Program-made: the position numbers and the translations under genes
Part shown: piece by piece, positions 25,587 through 34,451 of the stretch
Numbering within the stretch: position 1 is the stretch's first letter
How the letters are laid out: every line of letters begins with the position of its first letter
Notes under the pieces: model-generated
The model's input: the letters and a program-made list of their open reading frames with translations, nothing else
Told to the model about the DNA's origin: nothing
Database searches by the model: none
Source of the DNA: UBA4093 sp036676455
Lineage (GTDB): Bacteria; Cyanobacteriota; Sericytochromatia; S15B-MN24; UBA4093
Length of the DNA stretch: 64,000 nt
Direction of reading: 5' to 3'
Assembly: GCA_036676455.1 (NCBI GenBank)
Contig: JAKFCW010000011.1
Coordinates: forward strand, 150,699 to 214,698

Positions 25587-25967
25587 ATGAAGGATATCCT
25601 GCTCGTCGGGATCGGGGGGGGACTGGGGGCGATCGCCCGCTTCGGGATGGGGATCGCCATCGTCCGCTGGCTCGGCACGGGCTTCCCCTGGGCGACCCTG
25701 GCCATCAACGTCATCGGCTGCCTGCTGATCGGCATGGCCCTGGGAGGCGATCCCGGCCCGGCGGGCTTCCTGTCGCGCGAGCTGCGCCTGCTGGGCGTGA
25801 TCGGCTTTCTCGGGGCCTTCACCACCTTCTCCACCTTCGGCTACGAGACCCTCTCGCTGCTGCAGGGCGGCAAGCCGATGCTGGCCGCGAGCTACGTCCT
25901 CGCCAGCCTGGTTCTGGGGCTCGGAGCGGTCGGCCTCGGGATCTGGGCCATGCGCGCATGGGCGTGA
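25587..25967 (+). CDS. crcB: Fluoride exporter CrcB/FluC
   Basis: This 126-residue protein has four hydrophobic helices. The Fluc signature GFLGAFTTFSTFGYE lies at about residues 72-86, and the N-terminal GGGLGAIARF and NVIGCLLIG motifs are present. As a dual-topology dimer it exports fluoride. It is single and compact. I looked for the crcB (fluoride) riboswitch upstream and did not see its conserved pseudoknot pattern. Confidence 0.95.
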   Translation: MKDILLVGIGGGLGAIARFGMGIAIVRWLGTGFPWATLAINVIGCLLIGMALGGDPGPAGFLSRELRLLGVIGFLGAFTTFSTFGYETLSLLQGGKPMLAASYVLASLVLGLGAVGLGIWAMRAWA

Positions 25968-25969
25968 GG

Positions 25970-25975
25970 TATAAT
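25970..25975 (+). promoter_or_regulatory. -10 box for the second PAS kinase
   Basis: A perfect TATAAT begins 3 bp after the crcB stop. No good -35 is seen 17 bp upstream. It implies transcription from about 25982, so the upstream in-frame ATG at 25974 cannot be the start and translation begins at 26013. Confidence 0.6.
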
Positions 25976-26012
25976 GCGGATTGCCGAATCGGCACGACGA
26001 CCTGGAGCTGAC

Positions 26013-27662
26013 ATGCAGAATCACTCGGTCCCGTTTCCCCGCCATGATGCCTGTCTCCGGGTTTTCGCGGCCTTCCTTCGCTCGAAGCATCTCGACGCCT
26101 TGGCATGCGAGAACCTTCGCCTCGTGCGCGCCTACGACGTGAAGCTGCTCTCGCTCTTCACGCACCTCGATGACGCGCAACTCCAGGCCCTCACCCGCGA
26201 CGGCATGGATCGCTTCCTGAGCGCGGTCGAGGAAGGAAACGCCCTGACGGTCGCATCCGAGGGGCTGCGCCGCTGGGAAGCCGGAGAGGTGCCCGAGATC
26301 CCGGCCGAGAAGGTCGATCCCCGCGACCTCGTGCTGATCTACGCGGCCCAACGCCGGGCCATGCTGGCCTTCGTAAAGGACTTCACCGAGGACATCGCCA
26401 CGGTCATGGACGTCGTCGACGCGCTCGACGATTACTACCGGCAGGTCCAGGAAGCGGTCTTCGAGGCGATGTCCCGGGTTCGCGAGGAGGCCGTCCGCCT
26501 CCGCATCGAGGGCAACCGCGAGTTGAAGAAGACGGAACACCTGCTCACCCAGGCGCAACGGCTCGCTGAGCTCGGCTCCTGGGAATGGAGCCCCGCCACC
26601 GGGAGCCTCGAATGGACCGACACGCTCTACCAGATCTATGGCCGCTCGCCTGATACCTTCACGCCGACGTTCGAGAGCTTCCTCGACTGCGTCGTGGAGG
26701 ACGATCGCCCCGGGGTGGTCACGGCAATCGAGCATGCGCTGGGCGTGGGCAGCACGTTCAGCTACGGCGAGCGCATCATGCGTCCAGACGGCACCGTTCG
26801 CCACCTCCAGACCCGCGGCGAGGTAATCCGCGACGAGCTCGGCCATCCGCTTCACGTCTTCGGGGCCTGCCTCGACGTCACCGAGGCCAAGCTCGCCGAG
26901 GCCGAGATCCTTCGCCAATCGGCCGAGCTCTCGAAAGCCAACGAAGCCTTGCGGATGGCCGATCGCTACAAGGACGAGTTCCTCTCGGTGATCAGCCACG
27001 AGCTGCGCACCCCGCTCAACTTCATCACGGGCTTCGCCAGCATCCTCGACGACGAGGTCCCGGGTCCCCTGAACGCCACCCAGCATGAGTACCTCGACAA
27101 GATCCTCATCGGCTCGGATCGCATGCTGTCGCTGGTCAATAACCTGCTCGACATGAGCCGCCTTCAGGCGGGCAAACTCAATCTCGTTTGCATGGAGACC
27201 GCGTTCGAGCCGCTGGTTTGCGAAGTCATCGGTTCCCTGAAACCGCTGGCAGACGATCTGCAAGTCCGCTTGATCCCCGAGTTCGAGGCATTGCCCCAGC
27301 TCCATGCGGATCCGCAGCGCATCATCCAGGTCCTCACCAACCTGGTCGATAACGCCATCAAGTTCTCCCCGCAAGGCGGAACCGTGCGCGTCACCTCCTT
27401 CGTCCGCGGCACCACGGATCCGGAGCTCGTGACGGAAGTCAGCGACACGGGCGAGGGAATCGCCCCCGAGGACCTCGGCAAGCTCTTCCAGCGCTTCCAG
27501 CAAGCGGACATGAGCTCGACGCGCAAGGCCAGCGGCACGGGGCTGGGCCTCTCGATCGCCAAGGCCCTGGTCGAGGCCCACGGGGGCACGATCGGGGTTC
27601 GCAGCGAGCTCGGCAAAGGCAGCACCTTCTGGTTCACCTTGCCGCTGCCAGCCGGCGACTGA
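26013..27662 (+). CDS. PAS-domain sensor histidine kinase with N-terminal helical domain
   Basis: This is a 549-residue soluble kinase. Residues 1-165 are an all-helical, uncharacterised region (DLVLIYAAQRRAMLAFVKDF), perhaps a RsbR/globin-like input fold. A PAS domain of the fold-3 type (about 190-300, LGSWEWSPATG) is followed by HisKA with SHELRTP and HATPase_c (NLVDNAIKFS, GTGLGLSIAKAL). The start is 26013, with GGAG 7 nt upstream. The catalytic core is a paralogue of the kinase at 12316. No response regulator is adjacent. Confidence 0.9.
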   Translation: MQNHSVPFPRHDACLRVFAAFLRSKHLDALACENLRLVRAYDVKLLSLFTHLDDAQLQALTRDGMDRFLSAVEEGNALTVASEGLRRWEAGEVPEIPAEKVDPRDLVLIYAAQRRAMLAFVKDFTEDIATVMDVVDALDDYYRQVQEAVFEAMSRVREEAVRLRIEGNRELKKTEHLLTQAQRLAELGSWEWSPATGSLEWTDTLYQIYGRSPDTFTPTFESFLDCVVEDDRPGVVTAIEHALGVGSTFSYGERIMRPDGTVRHLQTRGEVIRDELGHPLHVFGACLDVTEAKLAEAEILRQSAELSKANEALRMADRYKDEFLSVISHELRTPLNFITGFASILDDEVPGPLNATQHEYLDKILIGSDRMLSLVNNLLDMSRLQAGKLNLVCMETAFEPLVCEVIGSLKPLADDLQVRLIPEFEALPQLHADPQRIIQVLTNLVDNAIKFSPQGGTVRVTSFVRGTTDPELVTEVSDTGEGIAPEDLGKLFQRFQQADMSSTRKASGTGLGLSIAKALVEAHGGTIGVRSELGKGSTFWFTLPLPAGD

Positions 27663-27667
27663 GCGCC

Positions 27668-28918
27668 TTGCGCCCCGGTTGCGCATCGCGCAGACGCCGC
27701 GCGCCGGCCTTGCTCGCCATCTGCCTCGCCCTGGCAGCCGGCCCGGCGACAGCTCACCAGGCCCCGGTCCCTCGCCTCCAACGCCTGCTCTCCGAGGCCT
27801 TGGCGAGCCAGAGCCACCTCGGCTTCGAAGCGCGAAGGCTCTCCGGCGAGGTCCTCTACGCGGTGAATTCCAGCAAGCTGTTCAGCCCGGCCTCCGTGCT
27901 CAAGCTTGCGACCACCTACGCCGCGCTACGTCAGCTAGGCCCCGAGACCCGCTTCAAGACCGAGCTGGTCACGACCGGCTCGGTCACGAACGGCGAGCTT
28001 ACCGGCGACCTCTGGCTAAAGGGCTACGGGGATCCCACCCTGCGCAGCGAGGATCTCGGCGCGTTCGTCGCAGCCCTCCAGGAGCAAGGTCTGGCGCGAA
28101 TTTCCGGCGACCTGATCGCTGACGCCGGCCTCTACACGGGGCCGCGCCATCCGGCCGGCTGGATGTGGGACGACCTGGGATACGGCTTCGCGGCGCCACT
28201 GAGCGCTTTAAGCCTCGACTCCAACGCGGGCCTGGCCGATCCCATGAGCGAGCCTCCCGAGCTGCGGGCAGCCCAGCGCCTGAGCGAACGCCTGGCGCGA
28301 GCCGGGATCGTCCTGGCCGGTACGGTGCGCGTGGGGCGCTCGCCGGCGGACGCCACGGTCCGCTACCGGCATGACTCGCCTCCGCTCTCGGAGATCGTCC
28401 AGCGGACCAACAAGGACTCCAACAACTTCTACGCCGAGACCCTCGTCCGCCAGCTGGGCCTCGCCCAGGCCACGGGTTCGCTTGCTCCCGGCACGCATGC
28501 CGCCGGCATGGAGGCCCTGCAATCGACGTTGGCGACTTTGGGCTGGGAGCCCGGCCGCTACCGCGTGAGCGATGGGTCGGGGCTCTCGCGCTACGACGCC
28601 GTGACTCCCTCTCAGATGACGGGTCTGCTGGTGGCGGCAGCCCGCATGCCGCAAGCCTCCCACTTCCTCGCCTCGCTGCCGGTGGCGGGCGTCGACGGCA
28701 CGCTGGCCACGCGCATGCGCGGCACGCGCGCGCAGGGGGTCGTGCTGGCCAAGACCGGCACCATGAGCGGCGTGAGCAGTCTCTGTGGGTACGTCCTGCC
28801 GCCCGGCAAGGAGCCTGTGGCCTTCAGCCTGATGATCAATGGCTTCGTGGGATCGGCCAAGCCCGTGCAGGACCTGCAGGACGCCGTGATGGACGCCCTG
28901 GTCGAGGCCCTGGATTAG
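27668..28918 (+). CDS. dacB: D-alanyl-D-alanine carboxypeptidase/endopeptidase, PBP4 (S13) family
   Basis: This is a 416-residue secreted penicillin-binding protein. A twin-Arg-like basic signal (RRRRAPALLAICLALAAG) ends near ATAH. The active-site motifs are SxxK in SPASVLK (nucleophile Ser), SxN in DSNN and KTG in AKTGTMSG. It trims or cleaves peptidoglycan cross-links in the periplasm. It starts with TTG at 27668, only 5 bp after the kinase stop, so it is probably co-transcribed with the kinase. No Shine-Dalgarno is visible. Confidence 0.9.
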   Translation: MRPGCASRRRRAPALLAICLALAAGPATAHQAPVPRLQRLLSEALASQSHLGFEARRLSGEVLYAVNSSKLFSPASVLKLATTYAALRQLGPETRFKTELVTTGSVTNGELTGDLWLKGYGDPTLRSEDLGAFVAALQEQGLARISGDLIADAGLYTGPRHPAGWMWDDLGYGFAAPLSALSLDSNAGLADPMSEPPELRAAQRLSERLARAGIVLAGTVRVGRSPADATVRYRHDSPPLSEIVQRTNKDSNNFYAETLVRQLGLAQATGSLAPGTHAAGMEALQSTLATLGWEPGRYRVSDGSGLSRYDAVTPSQMTGLLVAAARMPQASHFLASLPVAGVDGTLATRMRGTRAQGVVLAKTGTMSGVSSLCGYVLPPGKEPVAFSLMINGFVGSAKPVQDLQDAVMDALVEALD

Positions 28919-28928
28919 CGCGGATCGC

Positions 28929-29882
28929 TTAGCGCTGTAGGTAGTTCTCGAAGCCCCCGCAGAAGAACTCGACGCCCCCGGGGAAGAGCCGCTCGTAGCG
29001 CCCCATGATGGGGGAGGCGGGGTCGCTGGGCGGCTCCTTGAGCACGACCGTGACCTTGGGAACGAAGCCGAAGAAGCCTCGGAAGAGCAGGTAACGGATG
29101 TTGGCGTCCGACTCGCTCAAAGAGTAGCCGATGAAGACGACTTCCTTGGCCTGCGCCAGCTCCCACTCGGCCTTCTTCCAGAGGGCGGAGAGGAACGGTG
29201 ATGGCGGGATCTTCAGCGGGGTCGGCGGGATGATGAGCACGCGCATCGGCCCCTCGCAGGTGGGGCAGACCTCGTCCGCGCGCAGGCGGCGCTCGTGGGT
29301 GAGCACGGTCGAGAAGCATGACGGGCAATAGCCCCAGTTGAGGGAGCCATGGAGCTTGTAGAGCTTGAGGGCCCCGCGCGACGGCTGGGGAGGGTGGCCT
29401 TCGAAGAAGTCGAGGGCGTAATCCGGCTGCATGCCCAGCTGGAAGAGCGCATGATCCAGCAGGAGGTCGTAGTTGAGCGAGATCAGGCACGTCTCCTCGG
29501 CAGGAGCGCGCGAGAGCAGGGTCCGGTAGAGGCTATGCTCCTTGGAGCCGTTGGTCTGGACGTCCAGGGTGTCGCCGATGAAGTCGTAGATGCAGCTGAC
29601 GAGTTCCTCGCGGCACTTGGCCAGCTCGGACAGGCTCCATGACTGGCCGATGGGCTCTCCCTTGGACAGGCAGTTGTCCAGGATGGAGAGCAGCTCTTCG
29701 ATGTAGGGAAGGTGAATGCCGTCTGTGAAGCCCCAGCCCGCGAGGAAGCTGCGCAGGGTCTGGTACTGATCCGCGCGACGCGACAGGCCGCCGCGCAGGA
29801 GATCGATGCTGGTGGGCGCGGCGGGCTCCTCGGCTGCGCTGGCTCCGGCCCCGAAGAAGTAGATGGTCTTGAATCGTCTCAT
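28929..29882 (-). CDS. SIR2-like (NAD-binding) protein with zinc ribbon
   Basis: This 317-residue soluble protein has SIR2-like motifs: FFGAGASAAE (residues 9-18, NAD phosphate loop), CLISLNYDLLLDHAL and KLHGSLNW (Asn and His of the active pocket). A C4 zinc ribbon (CPSC ... CPTC) follows, then FIGYSLSESDANIRYLL. It resembles SIR2_2 proteins, some of which are NAD-hydrolysing phage-defence effectors (Thoeris ThsA, DSR, SIR2-pAgo), while others are deacetylase-like. No defence partner is adjacent; the only operon mate is a secreted TPR-like protein 16 bp upstream. Enzymatic activity is inferred, role unknown. Confidence 0.75.
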   Translation of the reverse strand: MRRFKTIYFFGAGASAAEEPAAPTSIDLLRGGLSRRADQYQTLRSFLAGWGFTDGIHLPYIEELLSILDNCLSKGEPIGQSWSLSELAKCREELVSCIYDFIGDTLDVQTNGSKEHSLYRTLLSRAPAEETCLISLNYDLLLDHALFQLGMQPDYALDFFEGHPPQPSRGALKLYKLHGSLNWGYCPSCFSTVLTHERRLRADEVCPTCEGPMRVLIIPPTPLKIPPSPFLSALWKKAEWELAQAKEVVFIGYSLSESDANIRYLLFRGFFGFVPKVTVVLKEPPSDPASPIMGRYERLFPGGVEFFCGGFENYLQR

Positions 29883-29898
29883 GCGGCACCAGGAGGGG

Positions 29899-30672
29899 TC
29901 AGGAGGCCTTCTTGGGGGCCGGGGCGTGGCGGTTCAGCAGGATCCGGGCCTGCTCCGCCTCCTTGGAGCGCGGAGCGCGCTCGACGATCGAGCGCAGGGT
30001 GGCGAGGCCCTTCTGGTAGTGGCCTTCGTGGCTGGGGCGGCCCCACATGATGCCCGAGGCGTAGAGGTAGTCCCAGCCGATGGCCAGCTTCGCCGCGAGC
30101 AGGTGGCTGGACTGGGGGTACTGCTTGATGAAGGCCTCGTAGCGGCGCGCATCCGTCAGGGCGAGGCCGGTATCGGGGTCCCACTCGTTGGGGGCAATCT
30201 CGTCGGAGGCGATCAGGCGCCATGCGGCTTCATGGGCGAGGGCATGGGACGGGTACTGCCTGAGGAAGACGCGGTAGGCGTCGCCCATGTAGCGATAGCG
30301 GCCGCCCGGCTCGTAGTAGGCGAAGGTGGCCATGTGCTTGCCGGCCCAGCGCTGGCGGGGGCGGAGGTACTCCAGCCATTCGGGGTTCTTGGGGTCCAGG
30401 CGGCGGCGCTGGCGCCAGCGGGAATTGATCTGCTCGACGTAGGCCTCGGCGGATTCGCCGACCATGAGGAGCACGCGCGGGCCGCGCTCGCTCTGGAGCA
30501 CGTTCGCGTTGCGAGCCAGAGGGGCCAGGGCCGTCAAGGCTTCCTGGTAGTTCTTCCGGGCGATCGCCTTCTCCGCCGGCTTCAGCGAAACGGGCGCCAC
30601 ATCGGCCCATGCCGGGCTGATCATCCCGGCTGCAAGCAGGACGGCCCAGGCCATTCGGGAGAAAAAGCGCAT
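29899..30672 (-). CDS. Secreted helical-repeat (TPR-like) protein
   Basis: This 257-residue protein has a signal peptide (about 1-25, ending PAWA). It is all-helical with repeated Ala/Leu-rich hairpins such as AIARKNYQEALTALAPLARN and YEAFIKQYPQSSHLLAAKLAIG, as in TPR/Sel1-type scaffolds. The start is at 30672, with AAGGAG 7 nt upstream. It probably acts in protein-protein contacts in the periplasm. The SIR2-like gene follows in the same direction after 16 bp. Confidence 0.65.
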   Translation of the reverse strand: MRFFSRMAWAVLLAAGMISPAWADVAPVSLKPAEKAIARKNYQEALTALAPLARNANVLQSERGPRVLLMVGESAEAYVEQINSRWRQRRRLDPKNPEWLEYLRPRQRWAGKHMATFAYYEPGGRYRYMGDAYRVFLRQYPSHALAHEAAWRLIASDEIAPNEWDPDTGLALTDARRYEAFIKQYPQSSHLLAAKLAIGWDYLYASGIMWGRPSHEGHYQKGLATLRSIVERAPRSKEAEQARILLNRHAPAPKKAS

Positions 30673-30958
30673 GTTCCGCTCCTTTGAACCCCAGGGTAGG
30701 CCCATGCTCATGTAAGAGTCACCCCCGCATCTCATGCTAGCAAACTAAGATGAAGAGCGTATTAAGAAAGCATGTCTCCGGCGTGAAGCGCTCCACGACC
30801 CGCCGGTCGTGGTATGTTAGGGTAGACAGCCCCCCGACGCAAGATGTTCCTGGGATTGCGGCCAGATTACAGTTCGTGTGCCAGGGTTTCGGCGGCTGGG
30901 AATCCGGGTAGTTTAACCCTTGTATGCTAGCTAGGACCCTCATGGACGAGGAGCTGGC
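30673..30958. other. Divergent intergenic region with hairpin
   Basis: No convincing gene is seen here. It contains a perfect inverted repeat CCACGACC-CGCC-GGTCGTGG at 30793-30812, about midway between the divergent TPR-like and GGDEF-EAL genes. Candidate -10 elements toward the plus strand (TATGCT at 30922) lack a good -35. Confidence 0.5.
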
Positions 30959-30972
30959 ATGGCGGAGACAAC

Positions 30973-32733
30973 GTGGAACCTTCGAGCGTCGATGACATGA
31001 TGGACCAGCCGATGCCCCTGGATGGGGCGGAACGACTCGCGGAACTGATCCGCCTGCTCATGGCGCATGCGCCCGCGGCGATCGCGATGTTCGATCGCGA
31101 CATGCGCTACATGATGGCGACTCCGCGCTGGCGAGAGGACTTCCGGCTCGACGATCAGGAGATCATCGGGCGCTGCCACTACGACGTCTTCCCCGAGATC
31201 CCCGATCACTGGAAAGCCATGCACCAGCGCTGCCTGCAGGGCGCCTCCGAGCGCAACGAGGAAGAGCCCTTCCTTCGCTCGGACGGCCGCATCGAGTGGG
31301 TGCGCGGCGAGGTCATTCCATGGCGGGACGGCAACGGCGAGATCGGCGGAGTGATCATGTTCTCCGAGGTCATCACCCAGACCCGGCGTGCCGAGGAAAC
31401 CATCAAGCGGATGGCCCATTCGGATCCGCTGACGGATCTCCCCAACAAACAGCTCTTCATGGACCGGCTCAACCAGGCCATCGAGCATGCCGCCGTCACG
31501 CAGCGGCAGGTCGCCGTGATGTTCCTCGACCTCGACCGGTTCAAGCTCATCAACGACACCCTGGGCCACGACATCGGCGACCTCCTGCTGATGGCGATCG
31601 CCGAGCGGCTCGCCGACGTCATCAGCTCCTCGGACACGGTGGCCCGCCTCGGGGGCGACGAGTTCACCATCGTCCTGGGAGACGTCACCGACGCCGCCCA
31701 TGTCGCCCAGATCGCCAAGATCATCCTCGATGCGCTCGCCAAGCCCATCCGCGTCCGCGATCAGGAGCTCTTCGTCAGCACCAGCATCGGCATCAGCATG
31801 TACCCGGGCGACGGCGAGCACTCCGTCCACCTGCTCAAGAACGCCGACGCCGCCCTGTACCAGGCCAAGGAGCACGGCAACGGCTACGAGTTCTACGTCT
31901 CGGAGATGAACGCCTCGGCCACCGAACGGCTAGCGCTCGAGAACAGCCTGCGCCGGGCCCTGGAACGCGGCGAGCTGACCCTTCACTACCAGCCCCAGCT
32001 GGACCTCTCCACCGGACGCATCGTGGGTGCGGAAGCCCTGGCCCGCTGGCAGCACCCCGACTGGGGCATGGTGCCTCCGGCCACCTTCATCCCCCTCGCC
32101 GAGGAGACCGGCCTCATCCTGCCCATCACCGAGTGGGTGCTCCGGACCGCCTGCCTCCAGAACAAGGCCTGGCAGAACGCGGGATTGCCGCCGATCCGCA
32201 TCTCGGTAAACCTCTCCGGGCGCTCCTTCAAGCAGCGCGACCTGGCCTCCATGGTGGACCGGGTCTTCAGCGAGACCGGCCTGCTGCCGCATCACCTCGA
32301 CCTCGAGCTCACCGAGAGCAGCCTCATGGAAGACGTCGAGGCGACCACCGCCACGCTGAACCGCCTCAACGCCATGGGCATCCAGCTCTCGATCGACGAC
32401 TTCGGGACCGGCTACTCCTCGCTGAGCTACCTGAAGCGCTTCCCGCTCTCCACCCTCAAGATCGATCGCTCCTTCGTGAGGGACCTCGCCAACGACCAGG
32501 ACGACGCGGCCATCGTCAAGGCCATCATCGCGCTGGCCCACAGCCTCGGCCTGCGGGTCGTCGCCGAAGGCGTCGAAACCGAGGCTCAGCTCGATTTCCT
32601 GCGGGCCGAGAACTGCGACGAGATCCAGGGCTACTACCTCAGCCGCCCGCTGCCGGCAGACGCCTTCGCCCAGTTCCTCGCCAAGCAGCCGTCCATCCTC
32701 TCCAACGCGTCCATCAAGGCCAGCGCCTCCTAG
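30973..32733 (+). CDS. PAS-GGDEF-EAL cyclic di-GMP enzyme
   Basis: This is a 586-residue cytoplasmic protein. A PAS domain (about 25-140, AIAMFDRDMRYMMATPRW) precedes GGDEF (SDPLTDLPN, with an intact RLGGDEF active site) and EAL (GAEALARWQHP, ISVNLSGRSF, DDFGTGYSSL, EGVET). Both catalytic motif sets are complete, so it could make or degrade c-di-GMP. The start is ambiguous: GTG at 30973, or ATG at 30997. The latter overlaps the TGA of a 13-codon frame (30959-31000) that has a strong GAGGAG, suggesting coupled re-initiation. Confidence 0.93.
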   Translation: MEPSSVDDMMDQPMPLDGAERLAELIRLLMAHAPAAIAMFDRDMRYMMATPRWREDFRLDDQEIIGRCHYDVFPEIPDHWKAMHQRCLQGASERNEEEPFLRSDGRIEWVRGEVIPWRDGNGEIGGVIMFSEVITQTRRAEETIKRMAHSDPLTDLPNKQLFMDRLNQAIEHAAVTQRQVAVMFLDLDRFKLINDTLGHDIGDLLLMAIAERLADVISSSDTVARLGGDEFTIVLGDVTDAAHVAQIAKIILDALAKPIRVRDQELFVSTSIGISMYPGDGEHSVHLLKNADAALYQAKEHGNGYEFYVSEMNASATERLALENSLRRALERGELTLHYQPQLDLSTGRIVGAEALARWQHPDWGMVPPATFIPLAEETGLILPITEWVLRTACLQNKAWQNAGLPPIRISVNLSGRSFKQRDLASMVDRVFSETGLLPHHLDLELTESSLMEDVEATTATLNRLNAMGIQLSIDDFGTGYSSLSYLKRFPLSTLKIDRSFVRDLANDQDDAAIVKAIIALAHSLGLRVVAEGVETEAQLDFLRAENCDEIQGYYLSRPLPADAFAQFLAKQPSILSNASIKASAS

Positions 32734-32760
32734 TCTGGCGCTTGCAACCCAGGGAATGAG

Positions 32761-32791
32761 TCGAGGGCTCCGGCGATGCCGGAGCCCTCGA
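32761..32791. terminator. Bidirectional terminator hairpin
   Basis: A perfect 14-bp stem TCGAGGGCTCCGGC / GCCGGAGCCCTCGA with loop GAT lies between convergent genes. Confidence 0.78.
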
Positions 32792-32803
32792 GCGTTACGG
32801 GGA

Positions 32804-33331
32804 TCAATCCAGGAGCTGGTAGCTGGCGAGCGCCATGTGTCCCAAGGGCTGCTCGGCTCCGAAACCGGCCACCTGGGAGTCGAAGCTCCAGGCCTCCAGC
32901 CCGGGCTGCGACACCACCTTCACCTTGCCGCCAGCGCCCCGGTAGGCGTCGTAGCCGGAGTAGAAGTGGAACAGGGTCGGGATCACCATGTAGAGCCGAT
33001 CCACAGGGCTGGGCATGGGGACGAACGATGGAATCGCCCAGAGCACCACCGCCCCGACGAAGTGCATGACCCCCTTGGTCGGCTCCTGGTTGAATACCCA
33101 CTGCCCGAGGCCCGGGATCACGAGCGAGGAGACGCCTGACAAGACCGCGCGAAGCTCGCCGACGTCCTCGTCCGAGGCCTCCTGCGTCTTGACCGTCTGT
33201 TTGCGCGCCTGAGTCACCTGGAACGTTTCGTCCGCGCCTCCAGCCACGGGCGCGTCCGCGGCGAACGCGGGGAGGGCCGACCCCACCATCAGGGTCGCGG
33301 TGAGCAGGCCAGCGAAGCATTTCCGTTGCAT
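32804..33331 (-). CDS. Secreted membrane protein with PGLGQ (TM2/DUF5683-like) motif
   Basis: This 175-residue protein has a signal peptide ending PAFAAD. A charged linker (residues 40-60) leads to hydrophobic segments around LVIPGLGQWVFNQEPTKGVMHFVGAVVLWAI. The PGLGQ...KG pattern recalls TM2/DUF5683-type inner-membrane proteins. It ends with a soluble C-terminal tail. Function is unknown. The start at 33331 has AAGGAG 7 nt upstream. It sits alone between two terminators. Confidence 0.68.
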   Translation of the reverse strand: MQRKCFAGLLTATLMVGSALPAFAADAPVAGGADETFQVTQARKQTVKTQEASDEDVGELRAVLSGVSSLVIPGLGQWVFNQEPTKGVMHFVGAVVLWAIPSFVPMPSPVDRLYMVIPTLFHFYSGYDAYRGAGGKVKVVSQPGLEAWSFDSQVAGFGAEQPLGHMALASYQLLD

Positions 33332-33373
33332 CCCATTCTCCTTCGTCGTCTCGATGATCGTGACTGCCTCCTG

Positions 33374-33389
33374 ACGAGCGATCGCTCGT
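33374..33389. promoter_or_regulatory. 16-bp perfect palindrome centred on a HIP1 octamer
   Basis: ACGAGCGATCGCTCGT lies 43 bp upstream of the start of the secreted membrane protein. It extends HIP1 (GCGATCGC) symmetrically by 4 bp on each side, so it may be an operator rather than an ordinary HIP1 copy. Confidence 0.45.
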
Positions 33390-33485
33390 GAGTCCAGTTT
33401 ACCGTGTTTCCGCCAGGAGGAGGGGGGCTCGTCCGGAATGCCGGATCCCCGCGCAGAGAGGCGATCAGGGCGTTCGAAAGCATGG

Positions 33486-33533
33486 AAAAACCCGGCTCCG
33501 CACGCTTCCGCAGGGAAGCATCGAAGCCGGGCT
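33486..33533 (-). terminator. Terminator of the coiled-coil gene at 33568
   Basis: Read on the minus strand, an interrupted stem (GCCCGGCTTCG...GCTTCC pairing with GGAAGC...CGGAGCCGGG) ends in a TTTTT run at 33486-33490. Confidence 0.8.
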
Positions 33534-33567
33534 CGCGTGCCGTCGGCGATGAGGGGAGTCGGAGGAT

Positions 33568-34332
33568 CTAAGAATTCTCGGTGAAGGAGAAGCCCTTGCC
33601 CGCTGCCGCCCGCTGGATCGCCCGCAGCAGCTTGTCGGAGAAGTCCTTGATCATCTGGTTGAAGTTCCACTGGCCGTAGCGCATGAAGCTCGCGAGGGCG
33701 TCCTTGCCGGTCACCGTCTCGCCCTGGACGTCCTCGCCCATCTCGTTGCGGCGGCCCATGCCGGTGTTGACCACCTTGGCCCACTCTTCGAGCGCATTGG
33801 TCGGGCGGAAGTTCGCCCAGTCCTGCGAGGCCCGGATGTCGAGCTGGGTGGTGAGACGGGAGGAATCGAGCCCCAGGCGATCCATGAGCTGCCGCTGGAA
33901 GCCGAGCTTGCCGCCTTCGAGCTGGCTGAGCTTGGACTCGGCGCTGGAGAGGCGGCTCCTGGCGGAGGAGACCTGGCTCTCGGCGCTAGACAACGCGGAG
34001 CGCGCGCTGGAGAGCGAAGCCGTCAGGGACTTGGCCTTGGAGCCATCGGGGTCGTTCGTGGAGTTGAGAGAGGCCAGCTGCGCCTCGAGCGAGGCCACGC
34101 GCGAGCGCGCGCCGCTGAGGTTGCCCTGTGCCGAGCTCAAGGCGCTCTTCGCCTGGGAGACCTCGGTCTTGGCCTTGTCGATTTCCTTCTCGTAGGATTC
34201 GAGCTTGTCCCAGGCCTGGAGGGTGGTGTTCACCAGCTCATCGGCGCCCTGCTTGTCGCTGAGGAAGACGAAGCCTCGGTTATCGACCCCGGTGCGGCGG
34301 GAATACGCCTGGACGTCTGAAAGATCAACCAT
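33568..34332 (-). CDS. Coiled-coil protein of unknown function
   Basis: This is a 254-residue protein without signal peptide. Residues 45-145 are a long Ser/Ala-rich coiled coil with heptad-like repeats (SSARSRLSSAESKLSQLEG). The ends are globular: N-terminal DVQAYSRRTGVDNRGF, C-terminal FMRYGQWNFNQMIKDFSDKLL. I recognise no family. It resembles in style the larger coiled-coil protein at 48563 (both Ser/Ala-rich, no signal). Both could be structural or secreted by a leaderless route. Single gene with its own terminator. Confidence 0.6.
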   Translation of the reverse strand: MVDLSDVQAYSRRTGVDNRGFVFLSDKQGADELVNTTLQAWDKLESYEKEIDKAKTEVSQAKSALSSAQGNLSGARSRVASLEAQLASLNSTNDPDGSKAKSLTASLSSARSALSSAESQVSSARSRLSSAESKLSQLEGGKLGFQRQLMDRLGLDSSRLTTQLDIRASQDWANFRPTNALEEWAKVVNTGMGRRNEMGEDVQGETVTGKDALASFMRYGQWNFNQMIKDFSDKLLRAIQRAAAGKGFSFTENS

Positions 34333-34451
34333 TTCAAGCCTCCCTGGGCCGCAGTTCCATCACGGCGTTCCTACTCTTATTTATCCCGCGATCCCGGAGA
34401 ACCTTTCATTAAATGCTCGTTGGGCGCAATAAATCTTCGTTGCGCCCCGCG

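Noticed and set aside
25491..27686. A frame continuous with hrpB reaching 27686 on the minus strand
   Set aside because: The extra part is antisense to a clear PAS-histidine kinase and has no helicase homology; HrpB has normal length when started at 25490.
30737..30943. A 68-residue minus-strand frame in the divergent intergenic region
   Set aside because: No Shine-Dalgarno, atypical composition for this genome, and it covers the hairpin and putative promoters.
33374..33389. Treating every HIP1 octamer as an operator
   Set aside because: Most copies lie within coding regions, as expected for HIP1; only this symmetric 16-bp extension upstream of a gene was kept as a possible site.
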